A stretch of DNA of 64,000 bases from Tolypeutes matacus (Eukaryota; Chordata; Mammalia; Cingulata; Chlamyphoridae), in assembly GCA_026826555.1 (NCBI GenBank), contig JAKSZT010054335.1, positions 4,097,092 to 4,161,091 on the forward strand, read 5' to 3'. This document shows positions 30,890-42,425 of the stretch, one piece after another; the stretch's first letter is position 1; every line of letters begins with the position of its first letter. The translations under genes were made by a program, and so were the position numbers. The notes below the pieces were generated by a model. That model was not told where the DNA came from. It ran no database searches and worked only from the letters and a program-made list of their open reading frames with translations.

Positions 30890-31215
30890 ACAGTAACTCC
30901 CAGGAACTCAGGAGCAAGCCACCCCATCACATTTGCCTGCAGAGTTACAACCGCTTCTCAACTGTCCGCCCCGCTCACGCCTGCCCAGGTTAGTCCACTC
31001 TCCCCACCGCAGCAAGAATGGTTTTTAAAATCTGCAAGGCTGGTCATGCCATTCTCTACCACTCTGACCTTTCGGATCTTCCCAGGCCTCCAGGACTTCC
31101 CACGGCCCACCCTTCCCAGGGCTCCTTCCAGACCCTTCCACCCAGCAGCCTTGCTGACCACCCAGTATCCTTGCTGACCTTCCTGCTTTGGCCTAAATGT
31201 CACTTAATGCCCACT
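30890..31215 (+). mobile_element. L2 LINE 3' part, second piece
   Basis: 'gcaagaatggtttttaaaat ctgcaaggctggtcatgcca ttctctacc' and later 'cctgctttggcctaaatgtc acttaatgcc' follow L2 3' order (agtgatctttttaaaatgcaaatctgatcatgtcactc; aaatgtcacctcc). It lies earlier in the L2 consensus than 30130-30690, so it is a separate copy or a rearrangement. Confidence 0.6.
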
Positions 31216-32159
31216 ACACGGCCTCTGCCTGCAGCACATCAAAGAAGAGGCAGAGATTTTGGCGCGATTTCCCACTGCGACGGGTGCTTGCAGAGTTTCC
31301 ATGCAGAGAAGGCGCTCTAAGAGTTAGTTTCACTTGCTTCCAGATAAAACTGTTACAAAGGACTTTAGAGTGAGGTTTACTCCCTGACAGGTCAAAATGC
31401 TTCATTCTTGCCTCAAATGAATCTGACCTATAAGACCCAGAAAAATCCGCTCTGCCCCTGCAACGGAGCGCTCAGTGCTGCAGCTGACACGGCCGAATAA
31501 CGTGCCTAGTACCTGCCAGGGCTAGCAGGCACACCTCACCTGGGAAAACCTGGGGTAGGCTACAGAGGCTGGGCCTCGGTCTCCCTCTTGTACAACGGCT
31601 TTAATCTTAACCTGCCTCAGAAGACAAAACTAAACCGCTCCTCTTCAGATCACTGAGCCGGTGCCCCCGGTGCCTCACCCACAGGTCCTGGGCAAGTGCC
31701 CCCAGCCCACCCCCAGTCCCCCGAGGCTGCCTCCCAGCCAGGGCGGGTATAGCAGGGCTGGCCCAGCCCAGCCCAGGAGCAGCCCTCTGCCAGCAAGTGG
31801 GGGGGACCTGGTAGATGAATGCCCCCCAGCTCCCTCACCCCTGGGTGGCCACAGCTCCCCATTCCAGAACGAGTGCCTGCCATTGCGGCCCCCTCCTTCC
31901 CTGCTCCCCTAACCAGCGGGGCCTGGGACCACCTCCCAGGAAAACCGCTTACATGTGACTCCTCGTCTCTGTTGGTTTCTGGGGGACTCCACACCAAGAC
32001 ACCCACCGGCCCACCGTGCTGAGGACAGAGAGGAGGAGATGGAGACACAGACATGGGCTCCGATATGAGAGCCTCACTATCTACCCCAGGGGTGACAGCC
32101 CTCCCCCCAGATGCTGGGCAGCAGATCTCAGGGGGATTCTGACCTGAAATCAGTCTAGA
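31216..32159. other. Unassigned GC-rich stretch
   Basis: No gene. A trace of MIR may be present at about 31580-31625 ('gggcctcggtctccctcttg'). Confidence 0.35.
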
Positions 32160-33340
32160 AATGCCCTTGGAAAACGGGCGGGAGGGCTCAGGATGGCTGC
32201 AGGTTCCTGCGGAGACAAGCCAGGCTGTCCTTCCGGCAATGCCTGGCCTCGCCTACGGGGTGCACCGAGTAGCACCCCCAGTCCGGGGAGAGCCACAGCC
32301 ACTCCAAGGCCACCCCCTGGCAGAGTCCTGCGGGGCAGTCGGGCCAAGCCGACCCAGCGCCAGCTGGGCCAGGCCCCGGGGACGGCGTCTGCTCAGGCAG
32401 GGGCAGAGGCACCCTTTACCTCTCCCACGGCAGGGCTGGTTCCGCCACAAAATCCTTCCCGGCAGACTGCAGCCGACTCGGGGCCTTAGCCACACAGCCC
32501 TGGTCATTTCGGAAGGGAAAGAGGGAGAGCAGGGCTTTCGAACCGGTGGGCACCCGTGGAGTGCCGGTCCTGTTTTAAGCTCATTTCACGTAGTTCACGA
32601 GGTCACAGGTCATGGCACCCTTTGTCCTGGTTCAGCTCCAGGCGTGCGGACCACGACCGCTTTTCACTCGTTCAGCTCAGAATCCTCGGCTCTGACCTGA
32701 CGTGGCTACAGGGCTCAAGGGCGGTTTTAAGAAACAGAGCCGCTGCCGACACGACGGCGCCCACTAAACTCGCCAGGGCCAGCGTGGCCTCGGCTCCTCC
32801 GCCAGGGCCAGGACAGACACCGACACTCAGCAATCTCTACCGAGCGCCTACCCTCCGCCCGACGTGGAGTGCCGAGGCCGAGGGCACCCAAAGAGGCCTG
32901 CCCCCTGGGAGCCCCTCGCCTAGTAACGGGCAGGCCTGTGGGAAACCAGCCACGACGAGGCGCACTTGCGCTGTGCCAGCGGGTGTCTCCGATGCTCACA
33001 CACGCCAGCTCAGCCGAGGCTCTCAGCACCCTCGACGGAAGGTATCATCAGATTGAGGGAACGACGGAGCCCCCCACCCCGCGCCCCGCTACGTGCGTTT
33101 GCCCCAAGTCCCTGGGCTGTGGGTGGTGGGCCAGGATCCCGCCCCGCACCCGTGCTCTTAGCCACCGGGCCTACAGACTCCCTGAGGCCAGCCAGGGTGG
33201 GGGGGCTTTGCGTTTCCCACGGCCACTGCGCTCCACGTCGGCGGTCTCCCTTTCTGAGCCTCGGAACCGAGCTGCCTCACGATCACGGGGAATCCACAAA
33301 CGTGGAAAAACAAACGTCCGCTCGCCTTTCGGAATATACC
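32160..33340. promoter_or_regulatory. CpG island (core 32700-33340)
   Basis: I counted about 52 CpG in 32701-33300. With GC near 63%, that gives an observed/expected ratio of roughly 0.85, which meets the usual CpG-island thresholds. The left part (32160-32700) is slightly less dense. No exon, TATA box or splice pattern that I can defend lies next to it. Part of it (32845-33180) is an antisense MIR. Counts are by eye. Confidence 0.6.
32845..33180 (-). mobile_element. MIR/MIRb SINE, antisense, CpG-rich
   Basis: 'accgagcgcctaccctccgc ccgacgtggagtgccgagg' (compare attgagcgcttactgtgtgccaggcac), then after a gap 'atcatcagattgagggaacg acggagcc', 'cccaagtccctgggctgtgg gtggtgggccaggatcccgc', and 'cgtgctcttagccaccgggc' follow the MIRb reverse complement over its whole length. 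A stretch from 32885 to 33035 aligns poorly. Confidence 0.6.
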
Positions 33341-34974
33341 AAGCTCTGCTGACTCCTGCTCAGGGCAGTAGTGCTTGGTTGATGGCTGAAATCGGGGTCT
33401 TGCAATAGGAAAACCAACCACGGACATCGTACGAAACGTTAATCGGGACGCTGGGGGGCTCCGAGTTTTGACGGAGGTTCTCCCTGCCACAGAGGGCAGC
33501 CCCTGACAGGGCCCCGCCACCTTGCTTTCATGAGTCACTGAAATCACCTCGGCTCTGTCTCCTTTGCTAAGTTACAAATACTTCAGAGTGGGACGATCAC
33601 AGTACAATGTGACATGTATGTACAGAAATATCCACGTATGCATACAGCCCCCCCCCCCCCCCAGGCCTTCCATTTGGACTAACACAAGGAGCCTGCCCAT
33701 GCCCGATTTTTCTGAGGAAAAGACACAGAATCCGTGTCACTGCCGTTCGGCGTCTCCGACGTGAGGGCCTCAGTGTCCGATGAGAAGGCAAGGCCACCTG
33801 CTCGGAATCGCTGGGCCAGGGCTCAGGCAGTGGGCTACAAGCTAGACCCGGGCCCACCTGCTGGCCTGCGACCCTGAGCAACTAGCTCTTCTGTCTGCTC
33901 CCTGTGGCCTGGCCTGCGGGTGGGTGACTGCAGGCACCACCGCAATCCTCACGGCAGAGCCCCCCCCCCAGGACCTGCTCAGCAAACTGCGGCTTTAAAA
34001 CGGCTCAGGGGCAGAGTAGACACTTTGCTTACTCGCTACCATGACTATGCCGTTTTGGCCTAAAGAATGGGAATACCCCTAACTGGACTTCTGCAAGGAC
34101 CCTGGCTCCCGGGGGGGCCTTGAGACAAGAATGAGGATAACCCTGTGGGTTTTATGCATAACCTGCCCACACCTCCCGGCAGAAGAATATGCAAAAATAA
34201 ATAATAGCTGATGTCCTACCGTGAAGAGGCAAGAAGAATCCAGAAGGCTCCAAGAGAGCACAGGAAGGGGGCATCTTCCACAAGCTTTCGGGGGCCTTTA
34301 TTTCAATGATCACAGTCTTTTAAGGAGGTATGTGGGGTAGGATTGCAGAGCTTGGCTTGAGGGAGAAAGGAAATTTCCACCAACCCACGGTTAATTGACA
34401 ACTGCAGAGAGCCAAGAAGCGGAAGCCCCAGTTTCGGAAAACAATTCACAAACAAATTGCCAATCAACTCAGTTCCAACTCCCTGGCAAGCTCCTCTTCC
34501 AGACAGTGAAGGAAATTTACAATTTCTTTTTCCTGGACATACATCAGCCTAGAGTTTTGACAAGCAGTAATGGAAAACACGTTTTCTGCATGCTTCCATT
34601 TTCCTTGCGGTGGGCTCTTTAACTTGCTTTCTGTCCCTCCCTGCTCGTGTAACATTCTCGTGATGTGTCTAGCGACCCATGCTTGCATGAGGCTTGCTCA
34701 GAATTTTAACTACAGTTCTCTCCTTGACTTTGCATGGCTTACCAGTCCTCCTGACTCCTCATCCTTGGCATGAAGGAAAGTGGGCTTCTTTGCCTAGAAT
34801 GTGGCACTACGAGTGAGCATCAAGGCACCAGGGCCGCCTTCGACATGGGAAGAAGATTTGGTAGGATAACGGCGGTTTCAAAGGCACAGGGTTTAGGCTC
34901 CTGGAAGGTCTCTAACAGATCCTGCCCTGGGGAGCTCTGGCCGTTATTACAACAAACCACCCTGGACTCCACGG
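33341..34974. other. Unassigned stretch, C-run inside
   Basis: No gene or repeat family recognised. A C-run lies at about 33649-33662 and another at 33961-33969. Confidence 0.35.
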
Positions 34975-35102
34975 GGATCACCTGCAGCTTCTGTTACAGC
35001 AGAGGTGTGTGTGTGTGTGTGGGGGGCTCAAATTCTGTGCTGCTAACAAGCTCCCAGGTGATGCCAGCACTGCTAGTCCCTAGGACACACTCCGAGTGGC
35101 AA
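34975..35102 (-). mobile_element. MER5A-type hAT fragment, antisense
   Basis: 'gctgctaacaagctcccagg tgatgccagcactgctagtc cctaggacacactccgagtg gcaag' is a clear match to the reverse complement of the MER5A end. A (tg)n tract expanded at about 35006-35021 within it. Confidence 0.8.
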
Positions 35103-35107
35103 GATTC

Positions 35108-35265
35108 TAGATGACCTAGTTCAACCCTTTCGTTTTCAGATGAAGACACTGAGACTCTGAGCAGGGAAAGGACCTGGGGTCAGAAAGGTCAGAGTAAGAA
35201 ATGGGTTGACTTTAATATCTGGGTCTGGGATTCCTGGCCCAGCACCCTTGCAAAAGACTCGTTTA
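35108..35265 (-). mobile_element. MIR-family SINE, antisense
   Basis: 'atgacctagttcaacccttt cgttttcagatgaagacact gagactctgagcagggaaag gacctgggg' follows the MIR reverse complement (ttttacagatgaggaaactgaggc). Confidence 0.75.
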
Positions 35266-35905
35266 TACCCACAGACGTGATTGGGGTGCGGGGCTCAACT
35301 TCTGCTCGTATACAGCCTTGGGGAGGATTTTCCTTGGAGATCTTGCTCAGATTTTAATCCTAGCGAGTGATATGAAGAGCCTAAAACCGGTAATTAGAGT
35401 GCAGAGTAGCTGATTCCTCTATGCTTTCCTTTTCTTTTTTTTAAACTGGAGCTCTTACAGGAACCAAAGGGGACTGATTTTTATGAGTACAGGGCTTTTA
35501 GGGCAAAGGAAAGAGCACTGTCTCCTACCACCTGTAGTCACACAACAGGGAGAAGGATTGGGATCCTGCAGGAATGTGAACTTCCTGCCTTCAGAAGGAG
35601 AAGACGTTTGCATAAGGCTCTTGAGAGCCGCTAAGTTCTACTGCTCTGGGTAACAGATAACAGCAGGGTTCGCAGGTGTCATTTCTGGGAGAGTCTGAGG
35701 GTCAATCCAAGCGGAGACGAAAGCGAATGGTAGAGTCACTGGCTGCCAAGTGAGCTTGTCCTCCGCCCGGGCCCAGGAATCCGAACTGTCCTGGACTCCC
35801 CAGCCGGAGCTAATGCCCCCCAGCCCGTGTTAGGAACGGCCTCCCCACACCCCTCCCGGCCTGCTACGTCCAACGCGAAACCAGGACAGACGGCGCTTCT
35901 CCTGC

Positions 35906-35917
35906 GCCACCTGCTGG
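35906..35917 (-). promoter_or_regulatory. Candidate CTCF motif, reverse
   Basis: On the minus strand CCAGCAGGTGGC matches the CTCF core CCASYAGRKGGC at all positions, and flanking bases are also CTCF-like (a GC after the core). It is convergent with 26803-26814, about 9.1 kb apart. Confidence 0.6.
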
Positions 35918-36282
35918 CGAGGCGGGAGGGGCACGGCTAAGACCAGAGGGGCTGGCGGGGGACCCTGACCCCCCGTTTCCAGTTGAAAAGGACCAAAGCC
36001 ACTCGAGGTGAGGAGGGGCCAACGAGGAGCCACCACCCTGTGGGCGAGGCCATCTGGATATTTTAGGATTTATCAGAAAGGAAGAAAGTGAGCAAAACCA
36101 AGGCTGTGAGCTCAAAGTGTCAAGGGAGGCACTTCTAGAAAAAACATCCCTTTTGAGAGCTTCAGAGAATCATTCAAATGAAAAAACATTTGATATGGGA
36201 CAGATTTTCTCTGAAAATGTGAACCGCATGCTGGGCGGACTCTGTGCCGTGAGAGTGGGTGGAGGAGGGCGGCGGGTGGAGG

Positions 36283-36292
36283 NNNNNNNNNN
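36283..36292. other. Assembly gap, 10 N
   Basis: Ten N at the end of a purine-rich GGA-type tract. The real size is unknown. Confidence 0.95.
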
Positions 36293-36593
36293 AAGAAGTC
36301 TAGCCTGGCCCCCTGCCCTTGGTGGTCCTCAAGGGCAGTCTCTATCAGAGAGCAGAGTAAGTAGGGCTGCCAGGCGACAGTGTGCAGGTTGTTAACTGCA
36401 CAAACGCTCCTGGCGGATGGCAAGCCTTGCGTCCTGTGTGGCCTGTTGCTGCCCAGAGAGAAGGGTTCCTCCTCTAATTTGCACAAAGGGGATATGGTAG
36501 CCCATATGGCCAACCCAGGGTACTGAAGGGTAAAATAAATTTAGGCTGAATGAGAAATGATCACTTAGCTCAGTGACTTGCAAATAACACAGC

Positions 36594-36626
36594 TTTTTTT
36601 TTTTTTTAATTAAAAAAAAAAAAAAA
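36594..36626. repeat. T14-AATT-A15 palindrome
   Basis: Fourteen T, AATT and fifteen A form an almost perfect self-complementary block of 33 bases, with no flanking repeat body. It could be a retroposition scar of two opposed tails or an AT expansion. Confidence 0.9.
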
Positions 36627-37009
36627 GGCTAGTTAGTCTCCCTTTAGCCTGGGGATTCTGCTGCGGTTGGTCTGGAACCTGCCCCAGGTTTCCCTCGGAC
36701 ACCAGCGTTCCGGAAGCGTTGCACTGTTCCCACTCGCCTTGGCTCAGGCCTGGGTTCTGGAGCCAAGAGCAGGTCAAGCAAACAAACCAACACACAAAGG
36801 AAGGAATGAACAAACAGGAAATAATCTCCAGCAGTTCCAGTCTAAACCCCAGGGTTAAAAGCCCCCAAATACCCCGTGTCCTGTCGTTTGTTAGCGCCTC
36901 AGGAGACCAGGGCCCCCCAAGGCCGGTGGGGGGGGGAGGGGGCGCATGGCAGAGGGGGAGGCGCGTGAGGAGCCGGGGTCTCTGACGCACACTAATGGCA
37001 GGAAAGAGC

Positions 37010-37260
37010 CTGGACGCCGGAGCTAATTACGGGGGATGAGACATGGGGGAGCGCAGGGGGCCGCATTATCCATCTGTCTTGCTTAATAGGAGTTAATAGT
37101 TGGAAAGGAATAAAAGAACGGCGTGTGACGTTTACTGCCAATACCGTCTAACACGCACGCTATGTTTTTATTTCAAAGAGGATAAAGGCCCAAGTTTTAT
37201 ACTGAAAACAAATGTTAAAAATTAATTATGAAGAAGACCCCAGAGGACCTCAGGTCCGCT
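37010..37260. promoter_or_regulatory. Candidate conserved non-coding block
   Basis: The block includes 'gccggagctaattacggg', 'tgtcttgcttaataggagtt aatag', 'gtgtgacgtttactg' and 'aaattaattatgaag': dense homeodomain-type TAAT/ATTA cores with one CRE-like site in a GC-rich surround. Function is inference. No cross-species data is available here. Confidence 0.3.
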
Positions 37261-37789
37261 TCCCTGGTGACTGATTAAATGCCTCGTTTAGACGGGGGGG
37301 GGGGGGGACCCCATCTCTCGAAAGAAGGCCAAAGCTATTTGCTAACGCCCACAGAGGCTCTCCAAGAAAACGATCCTGATGCCAGGACCGAGAAAAACAC
37401 ACTCACCAGTGCTGCCTGGAGCCAGCCACTGCTGCAGGGGGGGGTGGGGGGATCAGAAAGCCGGGTGATCCTGCAAGGTCAGACAGGGTCAAAGGCGTCC
37501 TCCCCAACCTGAACCTGATCCTCCACGAACCAGACCAAAGAGCCTGCTCAGGCCCGGGACACAAGCGTGGCCTGAAGAGCTCCTCTCGGCAGGCTCGGGA
37601 GCAAGGGGGCTTCTTTTTCCTCCTGGGCTTTGCTGAGTTTCGGACATTTATCTTTGCAAGGCTCACAGTGTGTGAGCTCTAATTGAAGATTCTGGAACCA
37701 GGAAGGAAGCCAATGATTCCGTTACCTTCTGAATTTTAAAATTACATTTTAATGGCAAGATAACATTTTCCTTATTAAAATAAAACTAA

Positions 37790-37980
37790 GGGAAGCGGCT
37801 GTGGCTCAATCACTAGGGCTCCCGTTTACCATATGGGAGGCCCCGGGTTCGGTTCCCAGGGCCTCCTGGTGAAGGCAAGCCCGCCCGCACGGCGTGGTTA
37901 GCTGACCCAGCGAGCACAAGCAGCAAGGGGGGGATAAATGAATAAATAAAATCTTTCAAAAAATAAAATAAATAAAAAAT
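37790..37980 (+). mobile_element. DAS-type SINE (short form), sense
   Basis: Complete copy with perfect 13-bp duplications aaaataaaactaa at 37777-37789 and 37981-37993. It is the only full-length DAS copy in the right-hand 40 kb. Confidence 0.95.
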
Positions 37981-37993
37981 AAAATAAAACTAA

Positions 37994-40900
37994 ACGATTA
38001 CCAAAACTCGACTTCAACCCAGACGCTCCCCACCCCAAACCCTTGCTCTTTCCTCTTGCCCCAAAGGCGACCACAATCAGCAGCGGCCCACTCCTTCCAG
38101 ACGCAGAGAAGACACGGACACGCTCGCTTCACGCAGTATTTTTCCACTGATAATATCACACCGGGCGTTGTTTTCTGCGACTCGCGTTTGTCATTAAACA
38201 ATAGGTCCTTGAATTCGACGCACGATGGTGCACATGCTAACTGCAGCACGATATTGCAAAACGTGACTACGGTAACTCTCCATTCAGCAGCAGGTGTTTG
38301 CGTTTCTTAGACTGGTGCTTGGGGTTGTTCAGAACAGGTCCCGACATACGTCGTCTTCTACCTTGTCTTCCACGGTCCCCCCTCGGCCTCCGCGGAATCC
38401 ATACCCAGATTAAACGGAACCATTTGTGGTTTCCCACGACAGGCGGCAGGCACCCGCCACGTTTTACATGAACTCACTTAGTGATTGCCCACAGCCCTTA
38501 CGGAGAAGGTGGGCTGTGGAGGCCCCTTCTTCCTCCCTCCCCTGCGTCACGCAGCCTCCTTCCGTGACACTTTCCACCCCTCCCTCCATCCTTCCTCTTG
38601 TCACAGCCATGAAAATGCACCTCTCAGATCTCCTCCTCGGCAAGAAGCCGAGCGCACGGTCACCTGAAATGTGGACAGTGCTGGCCGGCAGGCGCACTCA
38701 GATGTACCACCTGAGGTGCTGGCGACGGCTAAGGCTGGGGCTCACCTGGAGCCTGCACCAAGGCACACCATTTCCTGGCAGCTCCCTCACGGGGAAGACA
38801 ACTTTCCACTTCTCCTGGTACTTCCTCTTCACTCTTCCTACAAGCCGGGATTTTGACAGTTCCCAGTTGAAAGTTAAAGGAAGTGACTGAATAGAGAGTG
38901 GTTTGCCTGAGGGAGCCTGGGTCCACAGGAGCCCCTGGGCACTGAGACCCTCTGAGCCCCTCCAGCCCAAGGAGATGAGGTCAAAGACATTTGGAGGCGA
39001 GGTCGGGAGAAGACAATGGACTTCAGGATTCCCTTTTGCCTCCATCTGGCTGCTGGAAGGACTCATACATAGGCTCAATGCCTGCTTAAAAAGTTGGATT
39101 TTTAAAAAACAGACTAACAACAGGAAAAGATGGGGTCCTTCTCTCTTCTGCCCCTTTCAAGCTGCAGACAAGCTTTCACAGGTGCAGCTCCCGCCCCGGC
39201 CTCCCTGGCCTCCCAGGCTGGACTTGTGCCTCTCCCTCCCACGCCTGGATCCCTGAGGCATCCCGCCCCTTAGTCGCCTCCTTCCTGGTCTGCCTCCCCA
39301 GAAGAAAGAGGGCTCTTGGAGGGCTCGAGGCAGGGGGTGGCCCCGGGAGAGAACGCGCAGGGCTCCCACCTGGGCTTGCCAGCGTGACCAGACCCCGCAG
39401 GGGCTCTAAGGCTCAGCTAAAAATGCAGATTCGGCTCAAGGAACCGCAGCCCTCTCTGAGCTTCCCTCTCAGCTCCCGCGCCCAGAGCTGACCCTCTCTT
39501 CTCAGGCAATGGTGACGGGCCTGCCACTACCTGCCACCTCCGGGCAGTGCAGGCAGAACATGTCTTATACCCCATCTCAGTTTCCCTCACATTCATTCTT
39601 TGCAAGTCAGCCTTTAAAGCATTCGTGTCCATCGGCATGTTTTCCTGGCTGGTTGCTCCTTGTTTTCCACCAATTCCCATTCATCTCTGTGTCAGAGACC
39701 ACGGCACTGCTTTTAGCCTTTACCCCCGCCTCTCATCTTATCCCGCGGCCCATGCACGCTCCCCTGCCCTGACCGCCACGCTCAAGGCCAAGCAGCCGTC
39801 CACCCGGGGCTGCCCGTCTGAGCGAAGCCCACTGCGGGCCAGGCGGCCGGGGGGCCAGGCTCGCTCGGCCCCGGAACCTGCAGAGCCCGCGGCGATTCTT
39901 AACATCGGTTTTCAGGGAGGCAGTGAACATATTTTGGCAAACAAGTGCCTGAGAGACAGCTCCAGAGTTACTGGGCAGGAACCCAGCAGTCAGAAAGGAT
40001 TAAAGGGAACACAAGACCTACCCAAAGCGTTGTAGCTGAAGGAACTGGCAAACTGAGAGCAGAGACAAAAATTAATTTTCATCAATTTTGTTTCTCACGC
40101 CGCAATGAATAAGCAGCGGGTTGCTGGCAATAATTTTTTAAAAAGGACAAAGGTTAAACCAAGAAACTTAATTTTTTAAGGTCAGATGAATATTAAATAT
40201 ATTCCTATGTTTTAATAGCTAGAAAATAAGTTAGCGTTTAGGAGAAAACCTGAAAGTCAACAGTAATCTGTGGTGCTTCTCAAAGAGTAAAGAAAGCATC
40301 GTTATTTTTTAATGGAAGCACTAAAATTCCTCAGTAGGGTTAATTAATAAGCTAGCCTAGTTTTTATTTCAAGGGTAACAAATACCAAAAAATTACTCAG
40401 ATCTTGATGTGAAAAAGAAATTATTTCCAGGCTTGTTGTGCCTTTTGGATTGCTGCACAAGCCCCCAAATAACTCGCCGGTTCCATGGGTCTGGCCCCTA
40501 TCCCCAAACTGGGAGGAGGCCCACCCCCACCTTGGTATTTCATGCTTCTCTGGTGAGACTAGGACATTGACTGTTCCCCAGAGGAGCAGAACGTTTCACC
40601 CTTGTCCCTCCATCATTCGCATTCCTAAATGACTGTTTTAAATGTGGCTTTCTCTGTCCCTTGGATAAGAACTCTTTCTTCCTACTGAGAGATGAGGCCA
40701 CCCCAAAGCATCACCAAAATGCATTCCAGAAGGCCGTGCTGGCATCGTGAGTTAGCAGCCTTGCCTCAGTCCCGGGGAGAGTGGGAGCCAGCAAGAACCA
40801 AATCCCTCCACTTTGCGTGCAAAACCAGCCTGATCTGCCTTTAAGTCTGTCAAATAAAAGGCTGATTGGTTCAGGCAAGTGTAAGCTCCCTGTCCCCCAA

Positions 40901-42004
40901 ACAGTCAATTTTTGGTATTCTGCTCTCTTCTTTCCATTAAGACATCTCATGGTGACCCTCCACTGAAAGGCTGGCATTTCTACTTTTTTTTTTTGGGGGG
41001 GGGGGGGGAGTGCTCCCTCTCTCTAAAACAACATCCTATGGGACTGTCGGCAAAGGGTTTCTAGGACTGCTTGTTCCTGCCAGAGCAAGTTAGAACCTGC
41101 CATGAGCACAACCTGCGCCGGTGTGAATGCAAACCCCGTACCGTGCGAGCGCGTTCAGGGCTGAGACGCGAGTCACAGTTGTGTACACGGCGGGGCGCCG
41201 GCATCATCACTGTCGCCCCACTAATCACATTTAATGTTCATCTCTGCACCCAGTTCCAAGAGTCTATAATCTAACTCCAGAGCGTGAGTCAGTTTCATAC
41301 ACACCCTCTCTCAACTTCCTTTGTGCGTTTATATTAGAGAAACAAAACGGCACTTCTCTCAGGTGTGAAATACTCAAGGTCAATGTGAAAGAAGAGAACA
41401 ATTAACCTCCAAGGTAAGCTGCAACATCGTGCAAAACCACCAAACCCGAACGAGTGGTTAGAACACAAGCAGCACCCAGCTCGAGACGGAGAGGACACGG
41501 GCCGCTGGCACCCCAGGCCCCGCGACGGGCTCCGCGCTGCCCGCTGGCTCCAGGCAGGTGCCGCGTCTCGGCCGCTGGGCCCACCCAGGGCCTGTTTGGC
41601 GGCGCAGACCTGTGGCCTGGCTTTGCTCCTCTCTCTCCCTCTCTTTCAGATACCTTCTTTCAAGTTCTCTAATAACACAGTTCCATTTCTGACTTTCCAG
41701 AGGGCCCGTTCTGGTCTAAAAGATAACGTGAACTCTACGCACCGACTAAATATGCAATGTGCTTTGCTATTGAGTCTCGTAATTACGAGGAAACAGGCCC
41801 AGACAGAAACAAAGACAGAGAGGCACGGCTCCAACTAGCTGCTTGAACCTTAGCATTTTTTCCAGGTTTGATTACAAACGGCTCCATGGAGCGGATAACC
41901 CAACCTGTGAGTGTGATTACTCTCACTGAACTGTGTGCCTGGAAGTCGGCGAGACGGGAAATTTTAGGTTGTGTGTGTGTTTCCACAATCACAAAAGAGA
42001 GAGA
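37994..42004. other. Unassigned, single-copy-looking, GC-rich with AT blocks
   Basis: No gene recognised. It contains CpG clusters at about 39775-39900 and 41440-41590 and a T/G run at 40984-41008. Frames such as 38426-38890 and 39547-40035 lack domains. Confidence 0.4.
40030..40440. promoter_or_regulatory. AT-rich candidate enhancer block with DR1-like site
   Basis: AT-rich single-copy sequence between GC-rich neighbours. It holds AGGACA-A-AGGTTA at 40144-40156, a DR1-type nuclear-receptor site (direct repeat of AGGTCA-like half-sites, spacer one), plus several homeodomain cores (attaattttcat, taattaataag). No direct functional evidence. Confidence 0.3.
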
Positions 42005-42425
42005 GAGAAACTAAAGAGATGGTGACAGTTTGATGCAATATATGATCCTGGACAGGCTCTAATAATGAAAGAGAAAATGCCCAAAAAGATATTGGGAGTA
42101 TTTTTTAAAAACAGAATATAGACTGAAAACTTGATATCAAGATGAAATGTCTTAAACCTGGTAGCTATACTTAATGAGGTTATCTAAGTGAAAACCCTTG
42201 CTTTTAGGAAACGTACACGGAAGTCTTATGCGTTCAAGGAGCGTGATGTTACAATCTACTCTCAAATAGAAGGAATGAGATAACAAATGTGGCAAAATGC
42301 TTCAAACCGCTAAATCTGAGTATCTGGGAAGGAGGTAGATTGGAGTTCGCTGCATTGGCTTTGTATTATTTTTGTAACTGTCCTGCAAGTTTGAAATCAC
42401 TTCAAAATTAAAAATTAAAAAACAA
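42005..42425 (+). mobile_element. Old L1M-like 3' end
   Basis: 'aaactaaagagatggtgaca gtttgatgcaatatatgatc ctgg', then 'ttaggaaacgtacacggaag', 'atctgggaaggaggtagatt gga', and 'gcaagtttgaaatcacttca aaattaaaaa' follow an old L1M 3' end with its A-rich tail. Confidence 0.75.

Larger units (their letters stand above)
35266..37776. other. Unassigned GC-rich stretch with regulatory-motif candidates
   Basis: No gene or named repeat family. It contains a CTCF-like motif (35906-35917), a 10-N gap (36283-36292), a T/A palindrome (36594-36626), a 13-14 G run near 37295, and an AT-rich block 37010-37260 with homeodomain cores (taat, gctaattac) and a CRE-like tgacgt at about 37126. Confidence 0.4.

Noticed and set aside
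32161..33408. Several 150-180-residue frames in the CpG island
   Set aside because: Expected from the base composition. Proline/arginine/alanine-rich translations without domains, and partly an antisense MIR.
34395..34622. 75-residue frame 34395-34622 as a small protein
   Set aside because: No start context, no domain and a shadow frame of similar size on the other strand.
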